A stretch of 64,000 nt of DNA from Didymodactylos carnosus. Lineage: Eukaryota > Rotifera > Eurotatoria > Philodinida > Philodinidae. Below, piece by piece: positions 1 to 11,869 of this stretch. Made by a program: the position numbers and the translations under genes. The first letter of the stretch is position 1. The number at the start of each line of letters is the position of its first letter. The stretch covers positions 1-64,000 of the forward strand of contig CAJNOQ010000040.1 of NCBI GenBank assembly GCA_905250885.1, written 5' to 3'. Under the pieces are notes generated by a model. The model was given only the letters and a program-made list of their open reading frames with translations, searched no databases and had not been told where the DNA came from.

Positions 1-90
1 CCCCCCATATTAGAAGCCCCCCCGTATTAGAAGCTCCCTCCGGAGCCATCGATGTGGAAGGTGTATTAGAAGCCCAGGGGCTTCTGTTAC
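1..90. repeat. Short GC-rich repeat at window edge
   Basis: The unit tattagaagc occurs three times (9-18, 25-34, 64-73), separated by C-rich runs. The third copy is half of an 18-bp perfect palindrome (68-85). Its composition is unlike the AT-rich DNA that follows. It may be the edge of a repeat cut by the window; no family was recognised. Confidence 0.5.
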
Positions 91-1886
91 GTCGGAAAAA
101 TAATTTAAATTTTTTAAACGACACATCTGATCGACACGCGTTTTTTTACTTTAATTGTTCTTGTGTGATGTCGTGTGTAAAAAAAGGAAACGAATAAGAT
201 TTACATTTTTTATCTCGAAAAAGACTTTTTTACTTTTTTCAGATTGCTATCGCATTTATTAAGATGCACCAATCATAGAGATATAACATGAGCTTATGAA
301 CCATATTACCAGTAGATGTTATTTATCTGCACATTCTACTCAATACGTTTCATATGATTTTAGGAATAAAATTAGATCTTTTGTTACAAACTTTTCGACA
401 AGAATATGCATCTCTCGAAAAAACTAAAGAATTATGAAAAGCGCCTGTGTCTTTAATCCCGAGCAAAGTCCGTCAAGATCTTGGTATAAAAACCCGGCAG
501 GATTTATCCGATGCTGAACTCTAAGTGTCGGGGTGGAAAAAGGTCATGTGTGGTGTAAGTTTTTTGGATGTACAGTAGAAGCTTTTGGGAGAATGTACTT
601 CTTCTTTGCTGTTATAATCTTCTGAATAGACTCTGTTCCCAAAAAAATCGAGAGAAAGCCTTTTGATTGAGAGAATGGAGCAAAAGCAAAAAGCGTGCAC
701 TACATCTATCTCCACGGGACTGCAAATTCCCACCTTCTCTCTTTTCCTGTTATTTACATTTACGAAATGATTACTGCTCTTTATCATGTTCTTGAAAAAG
801 CACATATGAGCCACTAACACTCCAGTTCGAAGTGACGCTCTAAGAGGCTTGCTCCTGTAGGAGAGCACCAGACTTGGAAATCTCTCAATAAAGAACAGAA
901 CAGTGATTATGAAAATTTTATAGAGTGGTCTGGCCGAGCCTGGCTTGGACCGCAAAGTATTTTGGTCGGGTTGGGCCGAACTTGAAATTTTTAGGCATGC
1001 GTGGATTTATAATTTATGTGTATAGTCGGTACCAAGAAATCATAAAAATATAAATATCAGCTTGAGAAATACATTTACACCGCTTAGCCAGCAGAAGCAT
1101 TACAGATACAAGACGAAAAAACGCAAAGTGGTCGGGCCGGGCCAGAAAAGTTTCAGGATTGGTCGGGCCGGGCCAAATAAATTCTGCGTATAGCCGGGCT
1201 TGGTCCGGAAACTTTCATCATCGGGACGGACCGGACCAAAAATTTTTGACCCGTCGGATCTCTAATATGTATCCTACAGCAGCATAGAAGATATGATGAG
1301 TAATCTCTTCTACTGAAGCGAAAACGGAATGACTATTGACAAACCTGTTTAAATTGACAAATTTTTTCAACAGTACATCGAACTCAAAATCAGTTGAAAC
1401 TCCCTTTCAAGCTCACTCCTACTGCGCACCTCATTCCCATTATCACGCTGGATTAATACTAAAATTCCACTTTCCACGTATATTGTAGCGTCTCTACATT
1501 CTATTGGCCAGAATTGATGTCCAACTACATTTGCTGTCATTTTCTACTGCCTTGAAAGCACATCAATAAACACAAAATAAAACAGTATAGTATATGATTT
1601 AAATAAATACTATAACATTTAACCATACTCTATGAAAGAAAAAAGATAAATAACTTGACATTTTAAATAAAGCAAGCAGACTCGTTTTTGTCTAAAAATG
1701 TGCAAGAGGCTAACGTTGTTTTCAGGTATACGATACAAACGAGGTTCTTTCTGTAGCGATTTCACTTTCCGAAGAAGATTTCTGTCGACCTGTGCCTACT
1801 TGTCGTTTTCTGGTTTAACTTTGTCTTGAAACCTTAGAGCTCTGCTAGAAATTTTATCTTGATTATGACAGTAGATTTCAAACAAA
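90..1886. other. Non-coding stretch with GC-rich degenerate repeats
   Basis: No gene was recognised. At about 905-1260 there are several degenerate copies of a motif rich in ggtcgggccgggcc and its relatives ggccgagcctggc and gacggaccggacc, alternating with AT-rich spacers. The minus-strand open frame over 521-955 has no ATG start (it opens at TTG), no splice context and no recognisable domain. Confidence 0.5.
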
Positions 1887-1925
1887 ATGCCTACTACAAA
1901 TAACAAGCCTGTTTTTTCTCTTAGA

Positions 1926-3213
1926 ATGGTTTTGTGTAAATCTATACATGTTGGTACGTGTTTCTACTTCGTTGCCTCAGTATTTTTTGTAAGCGGAGAT
2001 CGTGATTATGAAAAATCACCAACATCTTGTAGGTAAGAGTTTTTTTTAATTCAACATTTTATTTGTAAAATCAAACGATACAAGAAACGAGCATTAAAAA
2101 TTTTTCCTAGAACAAACTGCATGAACGATGACGAAGATTGTTGGAAGCAATCGATTACTTATTATTCATCTGAGCTGGTCAAAAATGTATACTCGTTTGG
2201 AAATTTAGCTGTGTACATTGGTCACTTTCAACGACAGCATCCAGACGAAGTAAGCACAGTATTTGTTTCACTTCGCTGGTACTATCCTGATTTTTTTATT
2301 TCTTAACTATTTTTTAGGGTTTAAACAGCACAGCATTTATCAGCGAAGCATTGGAATCAAGACTGAACAATGATTCAATTGATGCAAATTTTTCATATTC
2401 GACATTTAGCGAAGCAGTTCATTCGTTAATTGGCTATGTAAGCGAGTAGTGTTTTACTTCGCACAAATATTTCTCAGTTTAGAACGTTAGATAAAAATTA
2501 TAATTTTTCATGAAAAAAGATGTTTGACTGTGAGTAATCTACAATGTTTGTTTTTGGAATGAAGAAGCCTAATGTGGTACGTGTGCGTAGGGGTGGGACA
2601 ATTCCAGTTTCTAAACTTTCTGAGAACTGATGAAAAGAACTGGTCACTAGTTCAGTTCTTGTTGAACGGGAACCGCTACCAGTTCTTTTCAAGAATTCAA
2701 AATCAAATAAAACCAACGAAACTAGTTACATTAACTTTGTTTAGTCCACTAAACGCACCAATTACCTTTAGCTCTCTAAACAAGGTCAATGTAACTAGTT
2801 TCGTTGGTTTTATTTGATTTTGAATTCTTGAAAAGAACTGGTAAGCAGTTCCCGTTCAAAAGAACTAAACTGGAACTGTCTCATACCTACGTGGGCGCGC
2901 ACGTCTGAGATGATACTTGATGTTTTATCCTCTGTTAAATAAGTTTTTCTTTTAAAAGTATTTATTTTAGTGTCAAAATTTGACCTCGACTGCAATTCAA
3001 AGTATTGCAGAACTTCCATCATTGCCCTGTGCTATACCTTGTTCATATGATGTCCAAATGTGGATGGTATTATTTATTGTGTCTATTTTACTTGCGGCAA
3101 CATCTGTTACTGTCGTGCTCGTTGAACTGTATCGCTCGCATCATCAACGGCAAGCACACTTAAGAGCAACTACATCTTCACCATTATTATTGTCAAATAA
3201 TGTTAGAAGTTAG
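1926..3213 (+). CDS. Small single-pass membrane protein, paralog A of a tandem pair
   Basis: Function is unknown. Four exons close in phase: to 2032, 2111-2249, 2318-2437 and 2971-3213. The ATG at 1926 is preferred because it puts a hydrophobic signal peptide at the very N-terminus; an in-frame ATG at 1887 would add 13 residues. The mature part (about 200 aa with the signal) has a cysteine-bearing ectodomain, then exon 4 encodes a Cys-rich juxtamembrane strip (LPSLPCAIPCS) and one transmembrane helix (VLFIVSILLAATSVTVVLV), followed by a short basic tail. The gene at 4219-5084 has the same four-exon plan, the same intron phases (2,0,0) and matching sequence around WKQ..-Y.S..L.K, so the two are tandem duplicates. 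The last intron (2438-2970) carries a hairpin repeat. No known family was recognised. Confidence 0.75.
2581..2902. repeat. Hairpin (inverted) repeat inside the last intron of paralog A
   Basis: Two arms, roughly 2581-2744 and 2775-2902, are imperfect reverse complements around a loop of about 30 nt. The inner part (2690-2742 against 2775-2827) is almost perfect. It looks like a miniature inverted-repeat element lying wholly within an intron. Open frames on both strands here are by-products of the symmetry. No target duplication was identified. Confidence 0.75.
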
Positions 3214-3327
3214 ATATTACTAGTTATTATATATCGTGAACATTTATTAGTTTATTGTAAGAAGAGGATAACGGTGAGCTTGTTGTTGTCTACATGATAT
3301 GCCTGTTATCATAAAACTGTTTCTTAA

Positions 3328-3927
3328 GGATACCTCTCCCTCCTTTTGGGCTTTCCGTAGGAATGCTATAAAATAAAAACTAAGAATGACTAAGGCTTCA
3401 TATTTTTACCGCTCGAGAGTTTTTCAGAAAACTCGCTTTTTCATTGTGTCATATTACGATCCCCTTTATATATGATCCAATGGAGCCAAAATTATACCAG
3501 AGGTTACCCAAAGTAATATCGCAGAGATATCTTTTGAGAACTTTATTAGAGACCTTTCCTTGTCGAGTTATAGGGTTTCAAAAATTGAAAAACTTGGTTG
3601 CTGAGACGTTTTTCGGTACTTTTTCTGTAACTCGACAAGGAAAGGTCTTTAATAAAAGTTCTCAAAAGATATCTCTGCGATATTACTTTGAGTACCTCTG
3701 GTACAATTTTTGGCTCCATTAGATCACATATAAAGGGGATCGTAATGTGACACAATGAAAAACCGAGTTTTCTGAAAAACTCTCGGGCGGTAAAAACTGA
3801 AAATTTGAAACAAAAACGAAAACATGTTCCATTGAATTCCCACTCAGTTCTGAAAATATAAACCTTAGTCATTCTTAGTTTTTATTTTATAGTATTCCTG
3901 CGGCCCAAAAAGAGGGAAGGGGCACCC
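3328..3927. mobile_element. Hairpin MITE flanked by TTAA
   Basis: A 600-bp palindromic element lies between the two paralogs. The left arm (3328 to about 3571) and right arm (about 3627-3927) are near-perfect reverse complements with a loop of about 55 nt. Each outer end abuts TTAA (3324-3327 and 3928-3931), as expected for TTAA-targeting (piggyBac-type) elements; termini read GGATACC on the left and GGGTGCC in reverse on the right. It encodes no transposase, so it would be non-autonomous. Family assignment rests only on TTAA and structure. Confidence 0.7.
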
Positions 3928-4218
3928 TTAAACTACAAAAGTTAGTAAAATCAGTTCTGGGATTGGTGTTTTACAAAAAGGTCTTTTTTATTGTGATGTT
4001 GAAGAATAAGCACATAAAACGTATTTTCCTTGATTTATCGTGGAAATGCATCTGTTTCCTCTCGTTTTTTTGTATCTGCATTCGAATTTATTTTATTATT
4101 AAAATAATTTGACTTATATTCTTCTACTGCTTTCTATATCCAATTTTCATAGCAAAAACGTTTTTGAAGTTAAAGCAAAAAATTCAGCGCTCTCTTCTCT
4201 TACTATTTATTATAGATT

Positions 4219-5084
4219 ATGTTTTTCAAATTTATTTTTCTATCAAGTTTTTTGTTAAGTTTTCCTAAGACTACAGTAAGTCGTTTAAATACGACATCAT
4301 GTGAGTAAGTATTTCTTAGATGTGTCTAAGTTGATTTTGAATTATTTTTATTTCTAGTCGAAAGTTTAACACAAAATTCGGAACCCAACGAGAATGGAAA
4401 CAAACAACCGATTATTTTTCACATCGTCTATCAAAAGCAATGATTGAATATTGTCAAATAATTATGTATAAAAATGGAACTGTATGTTTGCCCGTCAAAG
4501 TTCAAATAATTGTTTGATTATCAATAATTTTTATTTGTACTTTTTTAGCATTGGTATAATATAACAAAAGAATTATTACTAAAAGAGTTGACTGAATACA
4601 AAACAGAAAGTGGCGTGCAACAATTGAAGAAAGAAAATGTGGAAGATGTTGTTTTAAGATTATTAAACAGTGTATGTATTGAAGTTCAATGTGTGAGATT
4701 GCTCTGAATAATTATTCAAAAAAAAACACTACATAGAGACGAATTATATTGATTGAAGCTATTTTTGCACTTTCACTTCTTTTAACGACTATTAAAACAC
4801 ATTTGTTAATATTTTTGTCATTATTAAGATGCACTTTCATATAATTTGACTTTTTTAATGATTTTTAGTGTATGATAACGAATCAGTCCATATCCTCATC
4901 ATTACCTACATGTCCAGATGATTGTTCCAGTGTCAAAAATTCCATCCGAAAGTGGCGTACACTGTTTATTATTTTCATTACAATTAGTTGTTTGAACGTT
5001 GTTATTCTATGTTTAAATTATAAAGTAACATCTATAAAAACTCAACACTTTTATAATATAGCTAAAAATGTGAGAATATCTTAA
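4219..5084 (+). CDS. Small single-pass membrane protein, paralog B of a tandem pair
   Basis: This predicted 182-aa protein has four exons: 4219-4304, 4358-4481, 4549-4671 and 4869-5084, with phases 2,0,0 that close exactly. The N-terminus (MFFKFIFLSSFLLSF) is a clear signal peptide. The ectodomain contains WKQTTDYFSHRLSK, parallel to WKQSITYYSSELVK in the upstream paralog. Exon 4 begins with Cys after the splice in both genes and carries a CPDDC motif before the single transmembrane helix (TLFIIFITISCLNVVILCL). The short tail is basic. Expected topology is type I at a cell or organelle membrane. Ligand and function are unknown; no domain family was recognised. Confidence 0.75.
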
Positions 5085-5571
5085 ATTATATCATTACTAA
5101 TATTATTAATAGTTAGTTTTCCAAAGTTTGTTTTTTTACTAATTTGGATTATTCTAATAGAATGGTATAAAGCAGACTTATCATCAATTGGTTAAATAGT
5201 TATGATTTGATATCAAATTTATTCAAACGAGAAAAAACAGATTAGTTGTAATAGCAACATGTTTTAAGATTCTAGCGTTTTATCAAAAAAAATCCTCTAG
5301 GTGTGATTGAAAATATTTATTTATCTTAGTAGACATGTGACTGGCTACAAGTAGCTTCATTCATTCTTAATCAAAAAAAAAAAGAAAATACGAAAATAAT
5401 TAGATTCTATAACTAACTTATGCTTGTTTATTTTAAAATTATTTTCGTCATAGCTGATTGATTTCATACGCTATACATGATATGTATGTACATGAATACT
5501 TTTTCTATTCCTTCTTTCAACTCACACATACGGTCTTGTTCAATTATTATCATCGTATAACTAATATTTCT

Positions 5572-5584
5572 GAACATTCCAGAA
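5572..5584 (+). promoter_or_regulatory. Heat-shock element upstream of Hsp70
   Basis: GAA-CA-TTC-CA-GAA is a perfect three-unit inverted nGAAn array, the binding site of an HSF1 trimer. It sits about 145 bp before the Hsp70 ATG and about 60 bp before a TATA box, which is the usual promoter spacing. Confidence 0.75.
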
Positions 5585-5640
5585 AGTAATATTTGCAATA
5601 TTTTAGTTAAAAATTATTGAATGAGATGTATTCCATTCCG

Positions 5641-5647
5641 TATATAA
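5641..5647 (+). promoter_or_regulatory. TATA box of the Hsp70 gene
   Basis: TATATAA lies 81 bp upstream of the Hsp70 start codon and downstream of the heat-shock element, in the expected order for an inducible promoter. Confidence 0.55.
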
Positions 5648-5727
5648 CTTAAAATTTTTGTGCAATCTTTATCTGTGTTTTGCGAATATTTTTTTAAAAT
5701 AAAGTTTTTTTTGCTTTCAAAACAATA

Positions 5728-8374
<2,647 letters not shown>

Positions 8375-8453
8375 ACTAACACCAAAAGTATAAAATCTGC
8401 TGCAGTAATCGCAGATTCTTTTCATAGTTAAAACTTGTTGACGTTTAGCTTCC

Positions 8454-8459
8454 AATAAA
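8454..8459 (+). terminator. Polyadenylation signal of Hsp70
   Basis: AATAAA lies 80 nt after the Hsp70 stop codon, in the right place for cleavage and polyadenylation. Confidence 0.5.
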
Positions 8460-9535
8460 TATTAGAGACAAAACAGTCGAGTGATATTCCATTTATTCCA
8501 TCAGAAAGAATAATGTATCGTATTGATTAGTTCTATTTTTTTGTATTAAATTATATTAGTTATACGAATTTTTGTGATAAAAGTTGACCATTTGTTTGAT
8601 CTAGCTGATTTTCAGATACTAATAAGATTCAGTCTAGAAGGATTTGAAAGAAGCAACGATTATCATAAATGGTCATACCATAAGGTCCTCTAATATCTTG
8701 TACTAGCTTTTTGCTATTTGTGTATGCTCATGATCTTAGATCGAAATAAAATCACATTTAGATTCACATTCGTAAACAGCGGCAATAATTATTCCCGAAA
8801 AACTGTGTTTTAATGCAAAATCAATGTAACATTTAGGGCGGTTTCCTCGCGAAAAATAGTTTTTAAATAAGCGCGCTTGAGTGGCATCTATTTATAAGAA
8901 GTGAATTGAGTGTAGTGCACCTAGGACATGCACAATCTAAGTATATAATGCTTGGATCAAAACAAGTCTTTTTACATGGATTATAGATATCCAGTACGTC
9001 TTGTTCGAATATCAAAATAGCACGACAGCTAAAGGAATTAGTGGATTACTGATGAGAAAAGGCTCTCAAGTGTCTAATCACTTTTTGTTAGAGCAGTTTT
9101 TATGGTTAATTTATAGTGGAGATTATGAGCCAAATATTCATTTCTGTTGCAAGACTCTTCTTAGAGAGATTTGAAAAAGTCGGATCTTCTTCAGAAATTT
9201 TGAAAGAGTAGATTTCAATAAAGTGTCACTTTGAAGAGATCATGGAGTGACATAGTTGCATAATTTATTGAAACTAACGGTATGATATTATATTGTAACA
9301 GTTTGTATACTGAATATTCTAAAACTTCGCAGAAAGACTCTCCACGCGTGGACCTCGTAACAGAAACGAATATTTGCTCATATAATCTTCATCATAAATT
9401 ATCGATAAAAAATCTATGTTCTTGCAAACAGTGGTTCGACACTTGAAGATCTTCCTATGTACAGTGACAGAACATACCATACTTTGCACACTTCCCATTA
9501 ATATTCAATGCTAATTTTGATCCATTTAATTGCAG
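8460..9535. other. Intergenic stretch, nothing recognised
   Basis: AT-rich sequence without long open frames, RNA gene boxes or clear repeats. Confidence 0.5.
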
Positions 9536-9627
9536 ATTTAATCAAAGAATGTTCTCTGATGGTAGCACTTCTATTAAAACTGAATTTTCATCAAAAGCAG
9601 CATTACAATTCTACGAAACTCTTCGAG
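9536..9627 (+). other. Orphan exon-like island
   Basis: A 92-nt segment is framed by a good acceptor (ttgcag) and donor (gtaatg) and is open in one frame for 30 residues, including FSDGSTSIKTEFSS and ALQFYETLR, with ordinary amino-acid composition. No partner exon was found on either side, and the sequence immediately downstream is disturbed by an inverted duplication. It could be a stranded exon of a broken gene or part of a gene interrupted by misassembly. The product was not recognised. Confidence 0.35.
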
Positions 9628-9668
9628 GTAATGTAGATCCATCTACTTTATTAACAATTAATTATTTT

Positions 9669-10351
9669 ATATTAAATTTGATTAGTTTTAGTCGTGCTTA
9701 CCTGATAATATAGGATGTGTATATAATACGACTTATCATAAACCAAATATATACAATCATCTTTGTATCTAATAGCTCCCGTGTTTAGCTTGTATCTATT
9801 TACTCATTAAATTGTGTTTTTTTATTCTCTCCAGTTGTTGTTGCTTTTATGCATACGCATATTTANCAATTAATTATTTTATATTATAATTTTCGACGGA
9901 TTGTTGTGCATGATTGATCATTAAATGTCTGGTATACCAGCTGATGATACATAAGAAGTTATCTTGTATTTGAATTAACAGGCGATTATTCTCTGAGTAA
10001 AATTTTATTTTTCTTTTGTAAATGAAAAAATAAAGAGGGAATATTCTCACGCATCACACGAAGAATAGAACAAAGTTGAAAAACCACCAGAGATTTGGCT
10101 GTGATACATAAATTAAATTGTAGTTGAACATCAAAAAGAACTAACAAAAGAAAATAAATATGCGTATGCATAAAAGCAACAACAACTGGAGAGAATAAAA
10201 AAACACAATTTAATGAGTAAATAGATACAAGCTAAACACGGGAGCTATTAGATACAAAGATGATTGTATATATTTGGTTTATGATAAGTCGTATTATATA
10301 CACATCCTATATTATCAGGTAAGCACGACTAAAACTAATCAAATTTAATAT
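9669..10351. repeat. 197-bp inverted duplication beside an assembly N
   Basis: The arm 9669-9865 is a reverse complement, apparently without mismatches, of 10155-10351, which is the end and 3' flank of the Tribbles gene. The left arm stops exactly at an N (9866). The 20 nt before the inserted part (9655-9674) are repeated directly after the N (9867-9886). Either a fresh local duplication or an assembler join of two sequences would give this picture. Confidence 0.8.
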
Positions 10352-11869
10352 TTGGTACAACGGCATCTTCTTTCATTGTCAGATCATTTTCTAGCTCATT
10401 TGTTGCTGTTGTTGTCCTAGTTAAATCATAGTAACCTCCACCATTTATTTCATCAACATTAACGCTATTACTATTATTATTATTTATATCACCAAACCAT
10501 ACATGTCCTAGTATATCATTTGATACTAAACGTTCATCTGGTTTAACACGAATTAACGATCTTAGTAGTGAACGTGCTTTCATTGTTATTGTACGTGGTA
10601 TGTCTGGTCGACAACGTCCAATTTTAATAAATAAACCTACTAATGTTTTATCACAAAATGGATAGCGGCCAAATAACATTGTATATAAGATGATACCTAT
10701 AAATAAATTTTACCATTGTCATTCCAAATTATATTTAGCATTTATAATGTTCTCTCAATTTTTTTAAAAAGTAATTTTAATTTATTGCAATGATTTCGAG
10801 TCGTCATGTTTGTCTACTCACCTAAACTCCATGAATCTGCCATTTTTCCCGAATACATTTGGCGGTTTAACACAATTTCTGGACAAGCATAAACCGGACA
10901 TGAAAAACGTGATGAAACTAGATCGTTCGTTCTGTCTTGTAATATAATAGCATCATCAAGACCCGTTAATAATAATTGTGTATGTTGTTGATTTGTAAAT
11001 ATAATTTTTCGTAATTTTAAATCTCTTACAATGAGACCAACTTCATGACATAATTTAACACTATTAATTATTTGTGTAAATAATCGTCGACATTCATTTT
11101 CATTGAGACGATGTTTTTCTGTTATATACATATGTAAATTTGATGAATATTTTGGATATAGAACAATGGCTGTTGATTCTAATGTGATGATTTCACGATA
11201 AAAATGTATATGATATTTCAATGATAATTGATTAATTGTTTTATAATCAAATGTTATATTATGTTGACTTGATGATAAATTATTTGTATGTAATGATGTT
11301 GAATGTGTAAATGCTGTTTCACCTGTTTGTACAAATGTTTCTGTTTGTAGTGATTGTGATTGATAATGATAACTGTTTGTTGAATGTTTTCTTAGTATTA
11401 TATTTGCTAAACGGTAATAAGGTTCGAGACGTTGTCTCAACGTATCCAATGCAAATTCTTTATACAAATACTCTTCACCGGTTTCCCGATGGCGTGCACA
11501 TCGAAAATCATCAAACTTAACTTCAGTTAAATCATAATTTCCAACGTGTCGAACAACAGGTTGTGGTGGTGGTAATGGTAAAAATTCTTGTATTTGAGTT
11601 GTTGGTATATCACCGGTAGTTTGTGATGGACTATTTTGTACTGATATTGGCTCAGTAGACGATGCATTTTGAATAGTTTGTACAGCAGTAACAAATGGAT
11701 TAACTAAATTTCCGACATCAGGAGTTAAAGGACCAGAATCTGTTGGTATTGCTGATTGTGGTGATGATGTAGACAATGACGAAACAATTAAACGACGAAC
11801 ATTTGGTGGATATTTAATAGACGATAAAGTAGAAGATGAAGATGATTGTAACACTTGGGAGGAATTCAT
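10335..11869 (-). CDS. TRIB: Tribbles pseudokinase
   Basis: Scaffold that brings substrates to the COP1 ubiquitin ligase and modulates MAPK kinases. Two exons (10822-11869 and 10335-10696) join in phase to give 469 aa. A Ser/Pro-rich N-terminal region of about 110 residues is followed by a kinase-like fold. The catalytic loop reads LIVRDLKLRKIIF, with HRD changed to VRD as in Tribbles (LRDLKL). The DFG position reads GLDDAIIL, matching the SLEDAYIL type of animal TRIBs. Then come SLGIILYTMLFGRYPF and the C-lobe ending ILGHVWF, equivalent to ILLHPWF, the MEK-binding region. The tail KEDAVVPN resembles the COP1-binding motif DQxVP. A Ser/Thr-rich insertion sits in the N-lobe. STK40 is a related alternative, but the C-tail and loop favour Tribbles. 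Confidence 0.85.

Noticed and set aside
521-955. 144-codon minus-strand open frame
   Set aside because: It opens at a TTG codon, lacks domain or splice support and lies in repeat-like DNA.
3444-3872. Open frames on both strands of about 90-110 codons
   Set aside because: They lie within the arms of the TTAA-flanked hairpin and mirror each other, as expected from symmetry.
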